Source: Herpetosiphon geysericola (GTDB lineage: Bacteria; Chloroflexota; Chloroflexia; Chloroflexales; Herpetosiphonaceae). Taken from it: DNA of 64,000 nt. The position numbers and the translations under genes were made by a program. The notes beneath the pieces are model-generated. The model worked only from the letters and a program-made list of their open reading frames with translations, was not told the DNA's origin and did not search any database. Location of the stretch: contig NZ_LGKP01000015.1 in assembly GCF_001306135.1 (NCBI RefSeq), positions 186,001-250,000 on the forward strand. Direction: 5' to 3'. Shown here piece after piece: positions 7,850-15,813 of the stretch; within the stretch, counting starts at the first letter, position 1; the number at the start of each line of letters is the position of its first letter.

Positions 7850-8476
7850 TCATAGGAGCACCACCAATGCAAGGAGCAGGCTGCCAAGTAGGATGCTCAT
7901 GCTGCTCCAGGTTAAACTGCTGATCCAAACCCAATCGAGCGGATATTCGACAACAGCTTGAATTTCAAGCCCTTGAATTAATGCTGTGCCAAACGAGGTT
8001 ATGCTAAAAACGATCAATAAGGAAATAATCAGCGTGAAACCGTAATGCTGGTTGAGGCTTTGGAGGCTAAACTGAGCCAAAAAGATACTTGTTGGTAGCA
8101 GCAGCCCAGCTGTCAAGGCCGATTTGACGACCCATGGCCGACGTGGGATCGCAGCGCCAAAGGCTGTATGTTGAATCATGGCGACGGGAATGGCGGTTAA
8201 TGTTGCCATGATTCCCAAACCGAGTATAAAAAATAAGTGATTGTCGCTGGCTAGCTGGTCAAATATCAAGCGGTGCATGTTTTGGATAAAAATAGCCATG
8301 ATCCCAATAATTGGAAAGAGTATGATTGCGCCAATGCAAGCCACGCCATTAACTGCAACCCAGCATTTCCAACGATTTGGCTGATTGAGGTTGGTTAGCG
8401 GCGCAGTTGGCACCCGATAACCTTGGGTCGAATCGACATTTGCTCGCTGCTGAGGATTAAGCGGTGGTTCGAGCAT
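7850..8476 (-). CDS. Tandem-family membrane protein, copy 6 (unknown function)
   Basis: 208 residues from ATG 8476, with GGGAGG five bases upstream. N-terminal tail with STQGYRVPTAPLTNLNQ, then hydrophobic segments starting at KCWVAVNGVACIGAIILFPI. The C-terminal signature is diverged: LIQGLEIQAVVEYPLDWVWI then SLTWSSMSILLGSLL. The Gln-x2-Glu spacing and the Trp before the last helix remain. It groups with copies 7 and 8 in the -RP/-YP-x-x-W pattern. Function unknown. Confidence 0.72.
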   Translation of the reverse strand: MLEPPLNPQQRANVDSTQGYRVPTAPLTNLNQPNRWKCWVAVNGVACIGAIILFPIIGIMAIFIQNMHRLIFDQLASDNHLFFILGLGIMATLTAIPVAMIQHTAFGAAIPRRPWVVKSALTAGLLLPTSIFLAQFSLQSLNQHYGFTLIISLLIVFSITSFGTALIQGLEIQAVVEYPLDWVWISSLTWSSMSILLGSLLLALVVLL

Positions 8477-8524
8477 AAAAGCCTCCCTTCTCATCATTTA
8501 GGGCTACTCATTGATCTGATGCGC

Positions 8525-8557
8525 TGGGTTTCCTCTCTCTATAGCTGAGGAAACCCA
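8525..8557. repeat. 11-bp inverted repeat between copies 6 and 7
   Basis: TGGGTTTCCTC and GAGGAAACCCA form a perfect 11-bp stem around an 11-base loop. It lies in the 132-base gap between two minus-strand paralogues. No T-run follows on the minus strand, so it is a transcript-processing or pausing hairpin rather than a clear terminator. Confidence 0.5.
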
Positions 8558-8608
8558 AGCTTGATCGTCGCTAGACTCAATTCGGCGCAGCTCTCTCCTG
8601 GCGGTGGT

Positions 8609-9526
8609 TTAGATTTCTCCTGCAAGTGCCATAGCAAAAAAGCCAAACACCCCGCCAACCAGCAACCCACCAAGGATAGTCCAAGTTAGCCCAGTCGTGA
8701 TCAGCCATTGCATTGGCCGATTGGCAACCTCTTGCACTTCAAGATACTGCACGAAGGCAGTTCCAAACGCGGTCATGGCAAAAATAAAAGTTACCATGAG
8801 CAGATAAATCAAAAAATTGCCTTCGCTAATTGGCAACAGCTGAAGTAGCTCCACACTGAGAAACGTGCTTAGTGGGAGTAAAATGCCAACCGCGAGTGCT
8901 GTTTTGCCAACCCATGGCCACAACGAAACTTTGCTATGCAAGGCTCCACGTTGAATTAAGGCCACAACTGCGGCAGTAATCGCGCCAGATAAACCGTATA
9001 TAAAGAAGCCAATCACATTTATATTGTCGATATTTTCTAAATTCTGAAAATTTGAAGTTGCGTCGATTGCTTCGGCAGCAACGATAAGCGCCAGGATAAA
9101 AAAGATGCTGCTGAAGATTGTTGCTGCAACAAAAAAACCGAGCACATTCATGCCCACCCAGCGTGTCCCTCGGTCTGGTGCATTGATATCAGCCATAATC
9201 GGTGGCGGCCCCATATACCCAGGGTTGCCATAGACGACTGGCTGTTGCTGATAGCCATAGGGCGCTTGCGGTTGACCATAGCCTGGTTGTTGATAACCAT
9301 AGGGCGCTTGCGGTTGACCATAGCCTGGTTGTTGGCCATAGGGTGCTTGCGGTTGGCCATAACCTGGTTGTTGCTGACCATAGCCATAGGGTGCTGGATT
9401 CGCTGGCAACTCTTGGCTTGAGCCATCAAATGCCCGCGTTACTTGAGGCTGAAGGGCTTGGGTTGGAATTGGTTGGTCTAGGTTGGCTGGATGTATCGGT
9501 GTGGTTGGGGGAATGCGATCAGACAT
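8609..9526 (-). CDS. Tandem-family membrane protein, copy 7, with YGQPQAP repeats
   Basis: 305 residues, the longest member. Residues about 50-110 hold a low-complexity tail built from a 14-residue unit ([14 protein letters not shown]) present about three times plus partial copies, encoded by 9250-9372. The membrane part begins at [20 protein letters not shown] and ends with [20 protein letters not shown] then [14 protein letters not shown], the family signature. AGGAG eight bases before ATG 9526 sets the start over GTG 9532. Similar Y/G/Q/P tails occur in many membrane proteins of unrelated function, often mediating weak protein contacts. Function unknown. Confidence 0.75.
   Translation of the reverse strand: MSDRIPPTTPIHPANLDQPIPTQALQPQVTRAFDGSSQELPANPAPYGYGQQQPGYGQPQAPYGQQPGYGQPQAPYGYQQPGYGQPQAPYGYQQQPVVYGNPGYMGPPPIMADINAPDRGTRWVGMNVLGFFVAATIFSSIFFILALIVAAEAIDATSNFQNLENIDNINVIGFFIYGLSGAITAAVVALIQRGALHSKVSLWPWVGKTALAVGILLPLSTFLSVELLQLLPISEGNFLIYLLMVTFIFAMTAFGTAFVQYLEVQEVANRPMQWLITTGLTWTILGGLLVGGVFGFFAMALAGEI
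9250..9372. repeat. Tandem repeat (42, 42 and 39 bp units) encoding [14 protein letters not shown]
   Basis: Three consecutive near-identical units lie inside the copy 7 gene. The first two are 42 bp and differ by single bases; the third is 39 bp. All keep the reading frame, so copy number can change without frameshift, as expected from slippage or unequal recombination. Confidence 0.8.
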
Positions 9527-9611
9527 AAACACAGCTCCTGATAGATCAATCAGCGCGTTGCGCAGGCTTGAATTTGGAATAAAAGCCTAGGAATTGTAGC
9601 ACTAATGCAAT

Positions 9612-10259
9612 TTAGCGCGCCAATGAGATTATAGAGATTAAGCCAACAAGGCTGATGGCAATGCCTGTCCACGTTGACACCGTGATTTTTACCCAATCAG
9701 TAGGTCGATGGGCAATTTTTTTAACTTCGGCAAGTTGAGCTAATGCCGTTGCAAACGCAATAATGGCAAAACTAGCGATGAAATGCAGCATACTAATTAA
9801 ACCAGCATTTTTATTAATTAAAAAAAGTGGTTCAAGCATAAATACAAAGATCGCTACACTTGCCCAGCTCAATAGGGTTGTAATCAAACCAGTTTTTAAC
9901 ATCCATGGCCATAACGAAACAAGTTTGTTTAATCCATTGCGTTGCTTAATAGAGCCAGCTATTGCACTCAAGCCAATAAGTAGCCCTGGTACCCCAATTG
10001 AAAGCGTTGGGTTCAGCCTTGGTTTATCGATCCAGTCAAGGTTGAAGGGCTCATACACGGCGACCATGAGTATGCAAATCACGAATCCATAGAACACTGC
10101 AAAAGCGAACATGAAGGCCAGTACGTTATAGCCAAACCAGCGCCAACGTTTGGGCCGATTGACGTTTTGGCTTGCAACCTGATAGCTTGGGGTTTGATTA
10201 TCAAGCTGTTGGGGGTTATGTGTAGCATTTAATTGGCTGCTTAGTGGCTGATCTGTCAT
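9612..10259 (-). CDS. Tandem-family membrane protein, copy 8 (unknown function)
   Basis: 215 residues from ATG 10259, with GAGGAGAGAACG directly upstream; the ATG/TTG region at 10283 has no such signal. N-terminal tail with TPSYQVASQNVNRPKR, then membrane segments starting at RWRWFGYNVLAFMFAFAVFY. The diverged C-terminal signature is LAQLAEVKKIAHRPTDWVKI then STWTGIAISLVGLI. First gene of the minus-strand cluster, just below a 10-bp hairpin that separates it from the VanW gene. Confidence 0.73.
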   Translation of the reverse strand: MTDQPLSSQLNATHNPQQLDNQTPSYQVASQNVNRPKRWRWFGYNVLAFMFAFAVFYGFVICILMVAVYEPFNLDWIDKPRLNPTLSIGVPGLLIGLSAIAGSIKQRNGLNKLVSLWPWMLKTGLITTLLSWASVAIFVFMLEPLFLINKNAGLISMLHFIASFAIIAFATALAQLAEVKKIAHRPTDWVKITVSTWTGIAISLVGLISIISLAR

Positions 10260-10279
10260 CGTTCTCTCCTCTGCATATG

Positions 10280-10308
10280 CCAACGAGCGCCCTCAGGACG
10301 CTCGTTGG
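10280..10308. repeat. 10-bp hairpin upstream of the membrane-protein cluster
   Basis: CCAACGAGCG and CGCTCGTTGG pair perfectly around nine bases. It lies between the VanW gene (ends 10334) and copy 8 (starts 10259), both minus strand. The T-rich side is on the plus strand, so it is a weak terminator candidate for the VanW transcript. Confidence 0.45.
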
Positions 10309-10333
10309 TTTGTTCGCTTAACGTGGATTATGC

Positions 10334-11776
10334 CTATGGATAGCGAGGTGGTGCAATTGTCACGCCTGCTGGTGGCTTGACTCCTGGTCCGTACAAGTAG
10401 AAATCTTCCCATGGGTAGTAGCGAGTAAAGAAACGCTCGCGATTGGTTGACCCATTGGCATTGGTGATGACGCGATACATCGTCACATCCATGCCTGCCC
10501 GCCCATGGACGAGTTGCTCAACTGCCCCACGGCGCATGGTTTTGTCGTATTGCCAAACAGGTTTGCCTGGTTGTTGCTCGTTGGAATAGGTTGGGCCTTC
10601 CATGCTGGCGCGACGGCCATCGCCATAGCCCCACAAGGTGAAGGTTACCCGCCCTGCGCTAGTGTCGGTATCCGTCCACATGAAAATATCGGTGCCTAAA
10701 TCGTTCTTCCAGCGGAAATCAACCTCTGGCACGAACACGGTGGCATCGAAGCCCAAAATATTTTCATAGTAGTAGACGATGTAGCTATGGCCGTAGCGCT
10801 CGACAATTGGCAAGCCGCTGTTGAAGACCGCCCGATACATCGTGGTTGAAACTTGACATAAACCTCCGCCAACCACTTTTTCGAGCTTCCCATTGACAAT
10901 GGCATAGCCATCGGTAAAGCCAGCTTCTTCGGAAACATCGCCAACATTTTGGTTGAACGAAAAGACTTGGCCAGCTTTGACCGTAATGCCTTTGAAGCGA
11001 TCAGCCGAGCGTTTGATGTTATTAATCCGTTCGGCGTTCGAGCCGCGATAGTAGGTGGTTGCCCCGCCAAGCTTTTGCACTTCGCGGGCTGGCTTGAGCA
11101 AATTTTGATCAATGCCCATGCGGTTGATGTATTGTTTGCCCAACAAGCCTTGCTGAACTTCCCACTTGGTGCCAGCGTGCTCTGGGTGCCATTCCATGCG
11201 GGCGCGTTCAAAATATTGCACCGTATAGGTTTGGCCATCTTCGGCGTTAACTTCGGAAAACTCTTCGCTAATTGGGTAGCCAAAGGTATACAAGCCACCA
11301 TGGTTGGTCCAATAATCGCGGAAGCCGCCGCCTAATGAGTGCCCCGACTCAGGATAGAATGTTGCACCTTCGTAGCTTGGGCCAGTGCGCCAAACAAATG
11401 GCTCTTCAGTCTCACGGCCTTCGGCGGCAACAGCACCTAAGCGGGTGGCCAAAATATAATAATCGGTATCCTTATTTTCAGGGTGAATCTCCAAGCGTGC
11501 GCGCTCGAAATATTGCACCTGAAACCCATTCTCCCAAATCACTTCGGTTAATGGCAAGCCAAACACTTCAAGATCGCCTTGGCGTTCGTAGAAGCGTTTT
11601 ACCTCAAACGAGATGTTGTGGCCAGTTGCCGGAAAATAGCGATATGGCTCCCATGCAGTCGTTTGTTGAGCCTGCACGGCAGCGCTAACTGGAGCTGTTG
11701 GTACTGCTGGGGCAAGCCCAAAGAGTGCCAATCCCAAGACCAGTGACGGTACAATCCGCCAACGTTGACCTGGCAT
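10334..11776 (-). CDS. Secreted VanW-family protein with two N-terminal repeat units
   Basis: 480 residues. A signal peptide (hydrophobic 8-30, SLVLGLALFGLAPAVPTAPV) directs export. Two homologous ~75-residue units follow (about 45-125 and 130-215); each has FP-x-(T/S)GH, a (F/Y)G-(L/Y)P turn and an identical VQYFERAR strand, then HPE. The VanW domain (about 230-400) contains FSFNQNVGD, GGGLCQVSTTMYRA and ERYGHSYIVYYYE, the family hallmark. VanW is named from a vancomycin cluster but is widespread and of unproven role, probably in the cell envelope. The repeat units likely bind cell wall or polysaccharide (inference). GGGAGAATAGACT precedes ATG 11776. Confidence 0.85.
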   Translation of the reverse strand: MPGQRWRIVPSLVLGLALFGLAPAVPTAPVSAAVQAQQTTAWEPYRYFPATGHNISFEVKRFYERQGDLEVFGLPLTEVIWENGFQVQYFERARLEIHPENKDTDYYILATRLGAVAAEGRETEEPFVWRTGPSYEGATFYPESGHSLGGGFRDYWTNHGGLYTFGYPISEEFSEVNAEDGQTYTVQYFERARMEWHPEHAGTKWEVQQGLLGKQYINRMGIDQNLLKPAREVQKLGGATTYYRGSNAERINNIKRSADRFKGITVKAGQVFSFNQNVGDVSEEAGFTDGYAIVNGKLEKVVGGGLCQVSTTMYRAVFNSGLPIVERYGHSYIVYYYENILGFDATVFVPEVDFRWKNDLGTDIFMWTDTDTSAGRVTFTLWGYGDGRRASMEGPTYSNEQQPGKPVWQYDKTMRRGAVEQLVHGRAGMDVTMYRVITNANGSTNRERFFTRYYPWEDFYLYGPGVKPPAGVTIAPPRYP

Positions 11777-11841
11777 AGTCTATTCTCCCAATTGCTTAGT
11801 AATTCAGTATTAGGCCATTGTACGCGTCAGTTAAGCTTGCG

Positions 11842-12315
11842 TCAATGGTGAGAATTGCTGATTGATGGCTGGTTGCCCCAATCGTAATTATATTTGCTCA
11901 GCTTCAACACTTGCCATGGTTCAACCCGTTGGACGCCTGGCAAGGGCGCAATATGGTCGGCCAAAAGGTCTAATAACTCATCGGTGGAGCGCAACCACGC
12001 TTCTAAAACAACATCATAACTACCCAAGGTTAGGCCCACAAAATGCACATTTGGCAAATTGCACAAGGCTTGCTCAATTTGGCGTTGATAGGCGCGATCG
12101 ATTTGCATGCCGATGATTGCCACCACTTGATAGCCTAAAGCATAGGGCGAAGCAACTGCCACAATCTTAATCAAACCGTCTTCGACCAAGCGCTCGATGC
12201 GGCGGCGCACGGTTGGCTCGCTGCTGCCAACTTTGCTGGCAATCGCCCGATTGGGGAGGCGGGCATCGGTTTGCAAGACTTCTAAAATGGCATGATCAAG
12301 CTCGTCCATTGTCAT
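11842..12315 (-). CDS. Lrp/AsnC-family transcriptional regulator
   Basis: 157 residues. The N-terminal winged helix-turn-helix is LDHAILEVLQTDARLPNRAI then VGSSEPTVRRRIERLVEDGL. The C-terminal RAM/Lrp ligand-binding domain includes VVAIIGMQIDRAYQRQIEQA and FVGLTLGSYDVVLEAWLRS. It likely binds an amino acid or small amine and controls nearby genes. ATG 12315 is chosen because GGAGG lies seven bases upstream; an in-frame start at 12369 would run through the presumed operator. Divergently oriented from sugE, so control of that exporter is possible but unproven. Confidence 0.9.
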   Translation of the reverse strand: MTMDELDHAILEVLQTDARLPNRAIASKVGSSEPTVRRRIERLVEDGLIKIVAVASPYALGYQVVAIIGMQIDRAYQRQIEQALCNLPNVHFVGLTLGSYDVVLEAWLRSTDELLDLLADHIAPLPGVQRVEPWQVLKLSKYNYDWGNQPSISNSHH

Positions 12316-12336
12316 AACGTATTCCTCCAATGTGGA

Positions 12337-12385
12337 CTGACGAAACACACTCTTCGGGGTTTGGCACAATGACGTTTTTCGTCAG
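12337..12385. promoter_or_regulatory. Candidate Lrp-type operator: 9-bp inverted repeat
   Basis: CTGACGAAA (12337-12345) and TTTCGTCAG (12377-12385) are a perfect inverted pair 31 bases apart. A smaller hairpin, TGACG-ttttt-CGTCA (12370-12384), shares the right arm. The element lies just upstream of the Lrp-type gene in the divergent region with sugE, where an autoregulatory operator would be expected. Confidence 0.4.
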
Positions 12386-12492
12386 CATTTTGTTCCCAAA
12401 TTTGTTAGGATCATTCCATACCACTGAAGTAATGATTAATTTAGGCTATGCGACGCTGCATGAGCTTCATTACCATGTTTAGGAGTTTTACA

Positions 12493-12819
12493 ATGGCTTG
12501 GTTTTATTTAGGCGTGGCAGGTTTGTTGGAAATTGGTTGGGCGGTTGGCTTGAAATATAGCGAAGGGCTAACCAAACTCGGCTCAAGCATTGCAACTGGT
12601 GTGATGTTGATTGGTAGTATGGCCCTGTTGGCCTTGGCCTTGCGCGATTTGCCCTTAGGCACAGCTTATGCAATTTGGACGGGAATTGGCACTGCTGGCA
12701 CGGCTATTTTGGGCATTTGGCTGTTTGATGAATCGGCCCAGCCTTTGCGCTTGGCTTGTTTGGTGATGATCGTTGCAGGCATTATCGGGCTTAAATTGTT
12801 GGGTGGCAAGCCTGCCTAA
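12493..12819 (+). CDS. sugE: SMR-family guanidinium exporter SugE/Gdx
   Basis: 108 residues with four transmembrane helices; small multidrug resistance proteins act as dual-topology homodimers exchanging protons for cations. The essential Glu is E13 in GLLEIGWAVGLKYSEG, and GTAYAIWTGIGTAGTAILG is the signature that separates the Gdx (guanidinium exporter) subtype from EmrE-like pumps. AGGAG seven bases before ATG 12493 decides the start over upstream in-frame ATGs. The gene is divergent from an Lrp-type regulator. SugE genes are often controlled by guanidine riboswitches; I could not recognise one in the leader. Confidence 0.9.
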   Translation: MAWFYLGVAGLLEIGWAVGLKYSEGLTKLGSSIATGVMLIGSMALLALALRDLPLGTAYAIWTGIGTAGTAILGIWLFDESAQPLRLACLVMIVAGIIGLKLLGGKPA

Positions 12820-12909
12820 TTGCAATTAAGCGTTATCGATGTTCCTCAACAACAAGATTTCAATCGATCTTCAATATGCTGGATTGCCACCAATTGTCCT
12901 TTAGGGGGT

Positions 12910-12951
12910 GCAGGGGGATGAAAACCCCCTGCGTTTCCCTCCAGGGGAGGG
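12910..12951. repeat. Two adjacent GC-rich hairpins
   Basis: GCAGGGGG-atgaaaa-CCCCCTGC (12910-12932) is followed at once by CCCTCC-agg-GGAGGG (12937-12951). They occupy the gap between sugE and the convergent histidine kinase gene and could terminate or insulate either transcript, though there is no clean T-run. The GC-rich style suggests a dispersed genomic repeat; no second copy was seen in the window. Confidence 0.5.
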
Positions 12952-13005
12952 CCGAAAGGGTGGCGATCCATAGACTTACCAAAACCATCTATAACATATC
13001 GGCAC

Positions 13006-15003
13006 TTAGCCATGCAAATGCACGGTTAAACACGTCCCTTCGCCAACCACGCTATCGACATCGAGCATGCCGCCAAGCTCTGCGGCGCGCTCCGACATAC
13101 TGGTTAGGCCCAAATGCCGCCCGCTGCGCTCCAATAAATCTGGGTCAAACCCGCAACCATTATCTTTTACCATCAAGGTCGTCGATTTGCTGGCAAAGCT
13201 GAAGCTGACCCGCACGTTGGTTGCTTGGGCATGGCGTAACGCATTTGAAATCGCTTCTTGAGCAATCCGATATAAACCTGCAGCATGGGCTGGGCTGAGC
13301 ACCGAATCCTCGCCTTCGCATTCCAAATTAATGGCAACGTCTTGGGCATTCAAGCTGGCAATATGTTCATGCAGCGATTTAATAATGCCATGTTCTTGCA
13401 ACGGCGTTGGCCGCAATTGCAGCAGCAACTCGCGCATTTCACCAAGCGATTGATGCGCTGCTGCTTTCAAGCGATCGATTTGGGTGGCAGCGCGTACTGG
13501 GTTGCGCTCCACTTGGGCGCGAGCTGCCTCCGCCGTCAAGGTCATACTAAACAGGGTTTGGGTGACAGAATCGTGCAATTCACGGGCCAAACGTGAACGC
13601 TCTTCTGCTTGGGCCGCTCGCCGAGCTTGATCATACAAGCGAGCTTGCTCAATCGCGATTGCTGCCGAGGTTGCCAAGCCTTCGGCCAAAACCAATTGTT
13701 GCGGCCCAAACGGCGCATCACGATCAGGTGTTGCCACCAAGACAACCCCTAAAACTTGATCCTTGATGCTCAATGGCAAGGCCAACAAGGTTTGGTAGGG
13801 AATCGTGGGCGAAACCGCATGAATCACGCGCGCGCAGCCTTGCTTGATCACTTTGGCCAAGGTTGGCTCGTTGCTCAGAGAGGTTGGGTTGGCCCAGCGC
13901 ATGCGCAGATAATTGTGGTCGCCCATTGCGCCAGCTTGGGGAGTCAAGCGCTCGCCCTGTTCATCAAGCAACAGAACCAAGACATCTTCTGCATGCAAGG
14001 CTTCGCCAATCGCGGCGGCGGCGCGCAGCAAAACTTCGGGCAAGTGCAAGGTCGAGCCAACCGTGCGGGTCATTTCCAAAAGCAAGGCCATTTCAGTGGC
14101 CCGTCGTTCTGCTGCCGCAAATAGATGCGAATTGTGCAAGGCCAAGGCTGCTTGATTGGCAAAATTGGCAACTAAGTGGCCATCATCGGCGGTATAGGCA
14201 TTTTCGCGATGGCTATCGATCGTCAAAATTCCAACCGTGCGTTCGCCAACGCGCAACGCAACCCCGATCCATGAACGAATTGGCCCAGGCTGCATCACAA
14301 ATGATGGATCTTTGCGCACATCGCCCAAAACCACTGGCCCAGGCGAACCAACTACCCGCCGCGCTAGTTCATTTTCGGGCACCGAAATCCGCAAATCATA
14401 GACTTCGTTGTTCATTCCACGGGCGGCAATTACTTGCAACTCATCATCTTCGAGTTGCTGCACCGAAGCGCTATCGAAGGTAACCACGCGTTCAAGTTGG
14501 CGCAGGATACAAGCCAATACTTCATCGCGATCAAGGGTTGCATTCAAGGCAACTGAAACTTCGTTCAAGGCGGTTAATTGAGCCACATACGAACGAGTAT
14601 CATCAAGCAGGGTTTGCAATTGATTGGTCGATTGATCGCGCTCAGCGGTGCGTTCATCGATGCGGCGTTGCAAGCGTTGATGCGATTGTTGCAAATCTTC
14701 GTAGGCCCGTTCGAGCGTGGCATAATCAGTTTGGATGCTGTTATATTCGCTATCGAGGGCGCTATGAGCTTGAGCCAACACCGTGCGTTCGCGTTCGGTG
14801 CGTTGAATGCTCGTCCACGCTTGGCCAAGCAACAGGCCCAACGATCCAAGCGTAATCAATAATGCCAGCCAGTGCGGTGCAATCCAGAGCCAGCCAACCC
14901 CAATAAAGACGCCAAGCGTTGCCAAGCTAAAGCTCATGGCTGGGCTTAACCGGGGTTGTGGGGTTGGTCGTGCTTGATTGGTTGGGGCATCAAGAACACG
15001 CAT
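13006..15003 (-). CDS. GAF-domain sensor histidine kinase, HisKA_3 (NarL/DegS) type
   Basis: 665 residues. Two adjacent membrane helices (about 22-62) are followed by a long coiled coil (about 62-130), a GAF domain (about 145-300; GVALRVGERTVGILTIDS) and a second GAF domain (about 310-455; LLALPLSIKDQVLGVVLVA). The HisKA_3 dimerisation helix carries the phospho-accepting His in RLARELHDSVTQTLFS, and the HATPase domain has IAQEAISNALRHAQATNV and VKDNGCGFDPD. This type normally phosphorylates NarL/LuxR-type regulators; none is adjacent. AAGGAG six bases before ATG 15003 sets the start. coaE stops 20 bases upstream, suggesting cotranscription. Confidence 0.9.
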   Translation of the reverse strand: MRVLDAPTNQARPTPQPRLSPAMSFSLATLGVFIGVGWLWIAPHWLALLITLGSLGLLLGQAWTSIQRTERERTVLAQAHSALDSEYNSIQTDYATLERAYEDLQQSHQRLQRRIDERTAERDQSTNQLQTLLDDTRSYVAQLTALNEVSVALNATLDRDEVLACILRQLERVVTFDSASVQQLEDDELQVIAARGMNNEVYDLRISVPENELARRVVGSPGPVVLGDVRKDPSFVMQPGPIRSWIGVALRVGERTVGILTIDSHRENAYTADDGHLVANFANQAALALHNSHLFAAAERRATEMALLLEMTRTVGSTLHLPEVLLRAAAAIGEALHAEDVLVLLLDEQGERLTPQAGAMGDHNYLRMRWANPTSLSNEPTLAKVIKQGCARVIHAVSPTIPYQTLLALPLSIKDQVLGVVLVATPDRDAPFGPQQLVLAEGLATSAAIAIEQARLYDQARRAAQAEERSRLARELHDSVTQTLFSMTLTAEAARAQVERNPVRAATQIDRLKAAAHQSLGEMRELLLQLRPTPLQEHGIIKSLHEHIASLNAQDVAINLECEGEDSVLSPAHAAGLYRIAQEAISNALRHAQATNVRVSFSFASKSTTLMVKDNGCGFDPDLLERSGRHLGLTSMSERAAELGGMLDVDSVVGEGTCLTVHLHG

Positions 15004-15022
15004 AACTGGCTCCTTACTATGG

Positions 15023-15631
15023 TTAATCATGGCGTTGAATCGCCAAAAATGCTTGTTCAACTTGGCGGCGGGCATCCGCGAGCGAACCGCTATTATCAAT
15101 TACAACATCAGCAACGGCGATTTTATCGGCCTGACTATTTTGAGCATTAATCCGGAGCAAGGCTTCGGCTTCGCTCATTCCACGGTGTTCGATCAAGCGC
15201 GCCAATTGGATTGCTGGGTCGGCGCTGACCACCCAAACTGCATCACACATGGCCGGATAGCCACTTTCGATCAATTTAATTGCGTCGATCACGACGACTT
15301 TAGTGCGCAATTGCTGCTGCGTTTCCAGCCAAGCAAGAATATGTTGGCGCACTGCTGGATGCACTAAGGCTTCCAACCGCCGCAATTGGGCTTGATCAGC
15401 AAAAACGATTTGGCCAAGGGCTTGGCGATTAATTGGCTGGCCTAAAGTTTGATTGTGTACAATCTCCAGCCCAAAGGCTTCAACAATTGGCAGATAGGCG
15501 CTACCATCAGGCGCTTGTACCTGATGCACCACTGCATCTGCATCGCAAACTGCTGCGCCCAATTCTTGCAGCATTGCCACAACCGTGCTCTTGCCACATG
15601 CAATATTGCCAGTTAAGCCAATTCGATACAT
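15023..15631 (-). CDS. coaE: Dephospho-CoA kinase
   Basis: 202 residues. Catalyses the last step of coenzyme A synthesis, ATP-dependent phosphorylation of the 3'-OH of dephospho-CoA. P-loop GLTGNIACGKSTV at residues 5-17, then DADAVVHQV (the DAD motif), ALVHPAVRQHIL and VVVIDAIKLIESGY, all typical of CoaE. Length is normal for the family. ATG 15631 is preferred; an AAGG lies about six bases upstream and the P-loop follows at the usual distance. Downstream is the histidine kinase gene, upstream a repeat-bearing gap. Confidence 0.93.
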   Translation of the reverse strand: MYRIGLTGNIACGKSTVVAMLQELGAAVCDADAVVHQVQAPDGSAYLPIVEAFGLEIVHNQTLGQPINRQALGQIVFADQAQLRRLEALVHPAVRQHILAWLETQQQLRTKVVVIDAIKLIESGYPAMCDAVWVVSADPAIQLARLIEHRGMSEAEALLRINAQNSQADKIAVADVVIDNSGSLADARRQVEQAFLAIQRHD

Positions 15632-15649
15632 ACAAGCCCTTATCAAAGG

Positions 15650-15812
15650 ATGAATTATGAATTATGAAGGATGAGGCTAAGTTTTAACCACGAAGGACAC
15701 GAAGAGCACAAAGACTGCTATTAACACTGTTTAGTGCCAAAACCTGAACTTTAGCGTTCTTCGCGCTCTTAGCGGTTACGTTCATCCCTCATAATTCATA
15801 ATTCATAATTTC
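15650..15812. repeat. Mosaic intergenic repeat region A
   Basis: Contains ATTATGAATTATGAAGGATG on one side and its near reverse complement CATCCCTCATAATTCATAAT on the other, with ACCACGAAGGACACGAAGAG and a CGCGCTCTTAGCGGTTACG stretch between. The same words (CACGAAGGACACGAAG, CATCCCTCAT) recur at 44935-45160 and 57296-57640. No coding capacity. It separates coaE from the ABC-F gene. Confidence 0.65.
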
Positions 15813-15813
15813 G

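Noticed and set aside
9202-9528. 108-codon plus-strand frame opposite copy 7
   Set aside because: His/Leu/Val-rich translation of the repeat DNA on the other strand; the real gene on the minus strand has a good ribosome-binding site and family similarity.
12386-12492. Guanidine riboswitch before sugE
   Set aside because: A short ATGC-loop-GCAT hairpin with GACG in its loop is present, but the paired ACGR hairpins of guanidine-II and the guanidine-I/III cores were not recognisable by eye.
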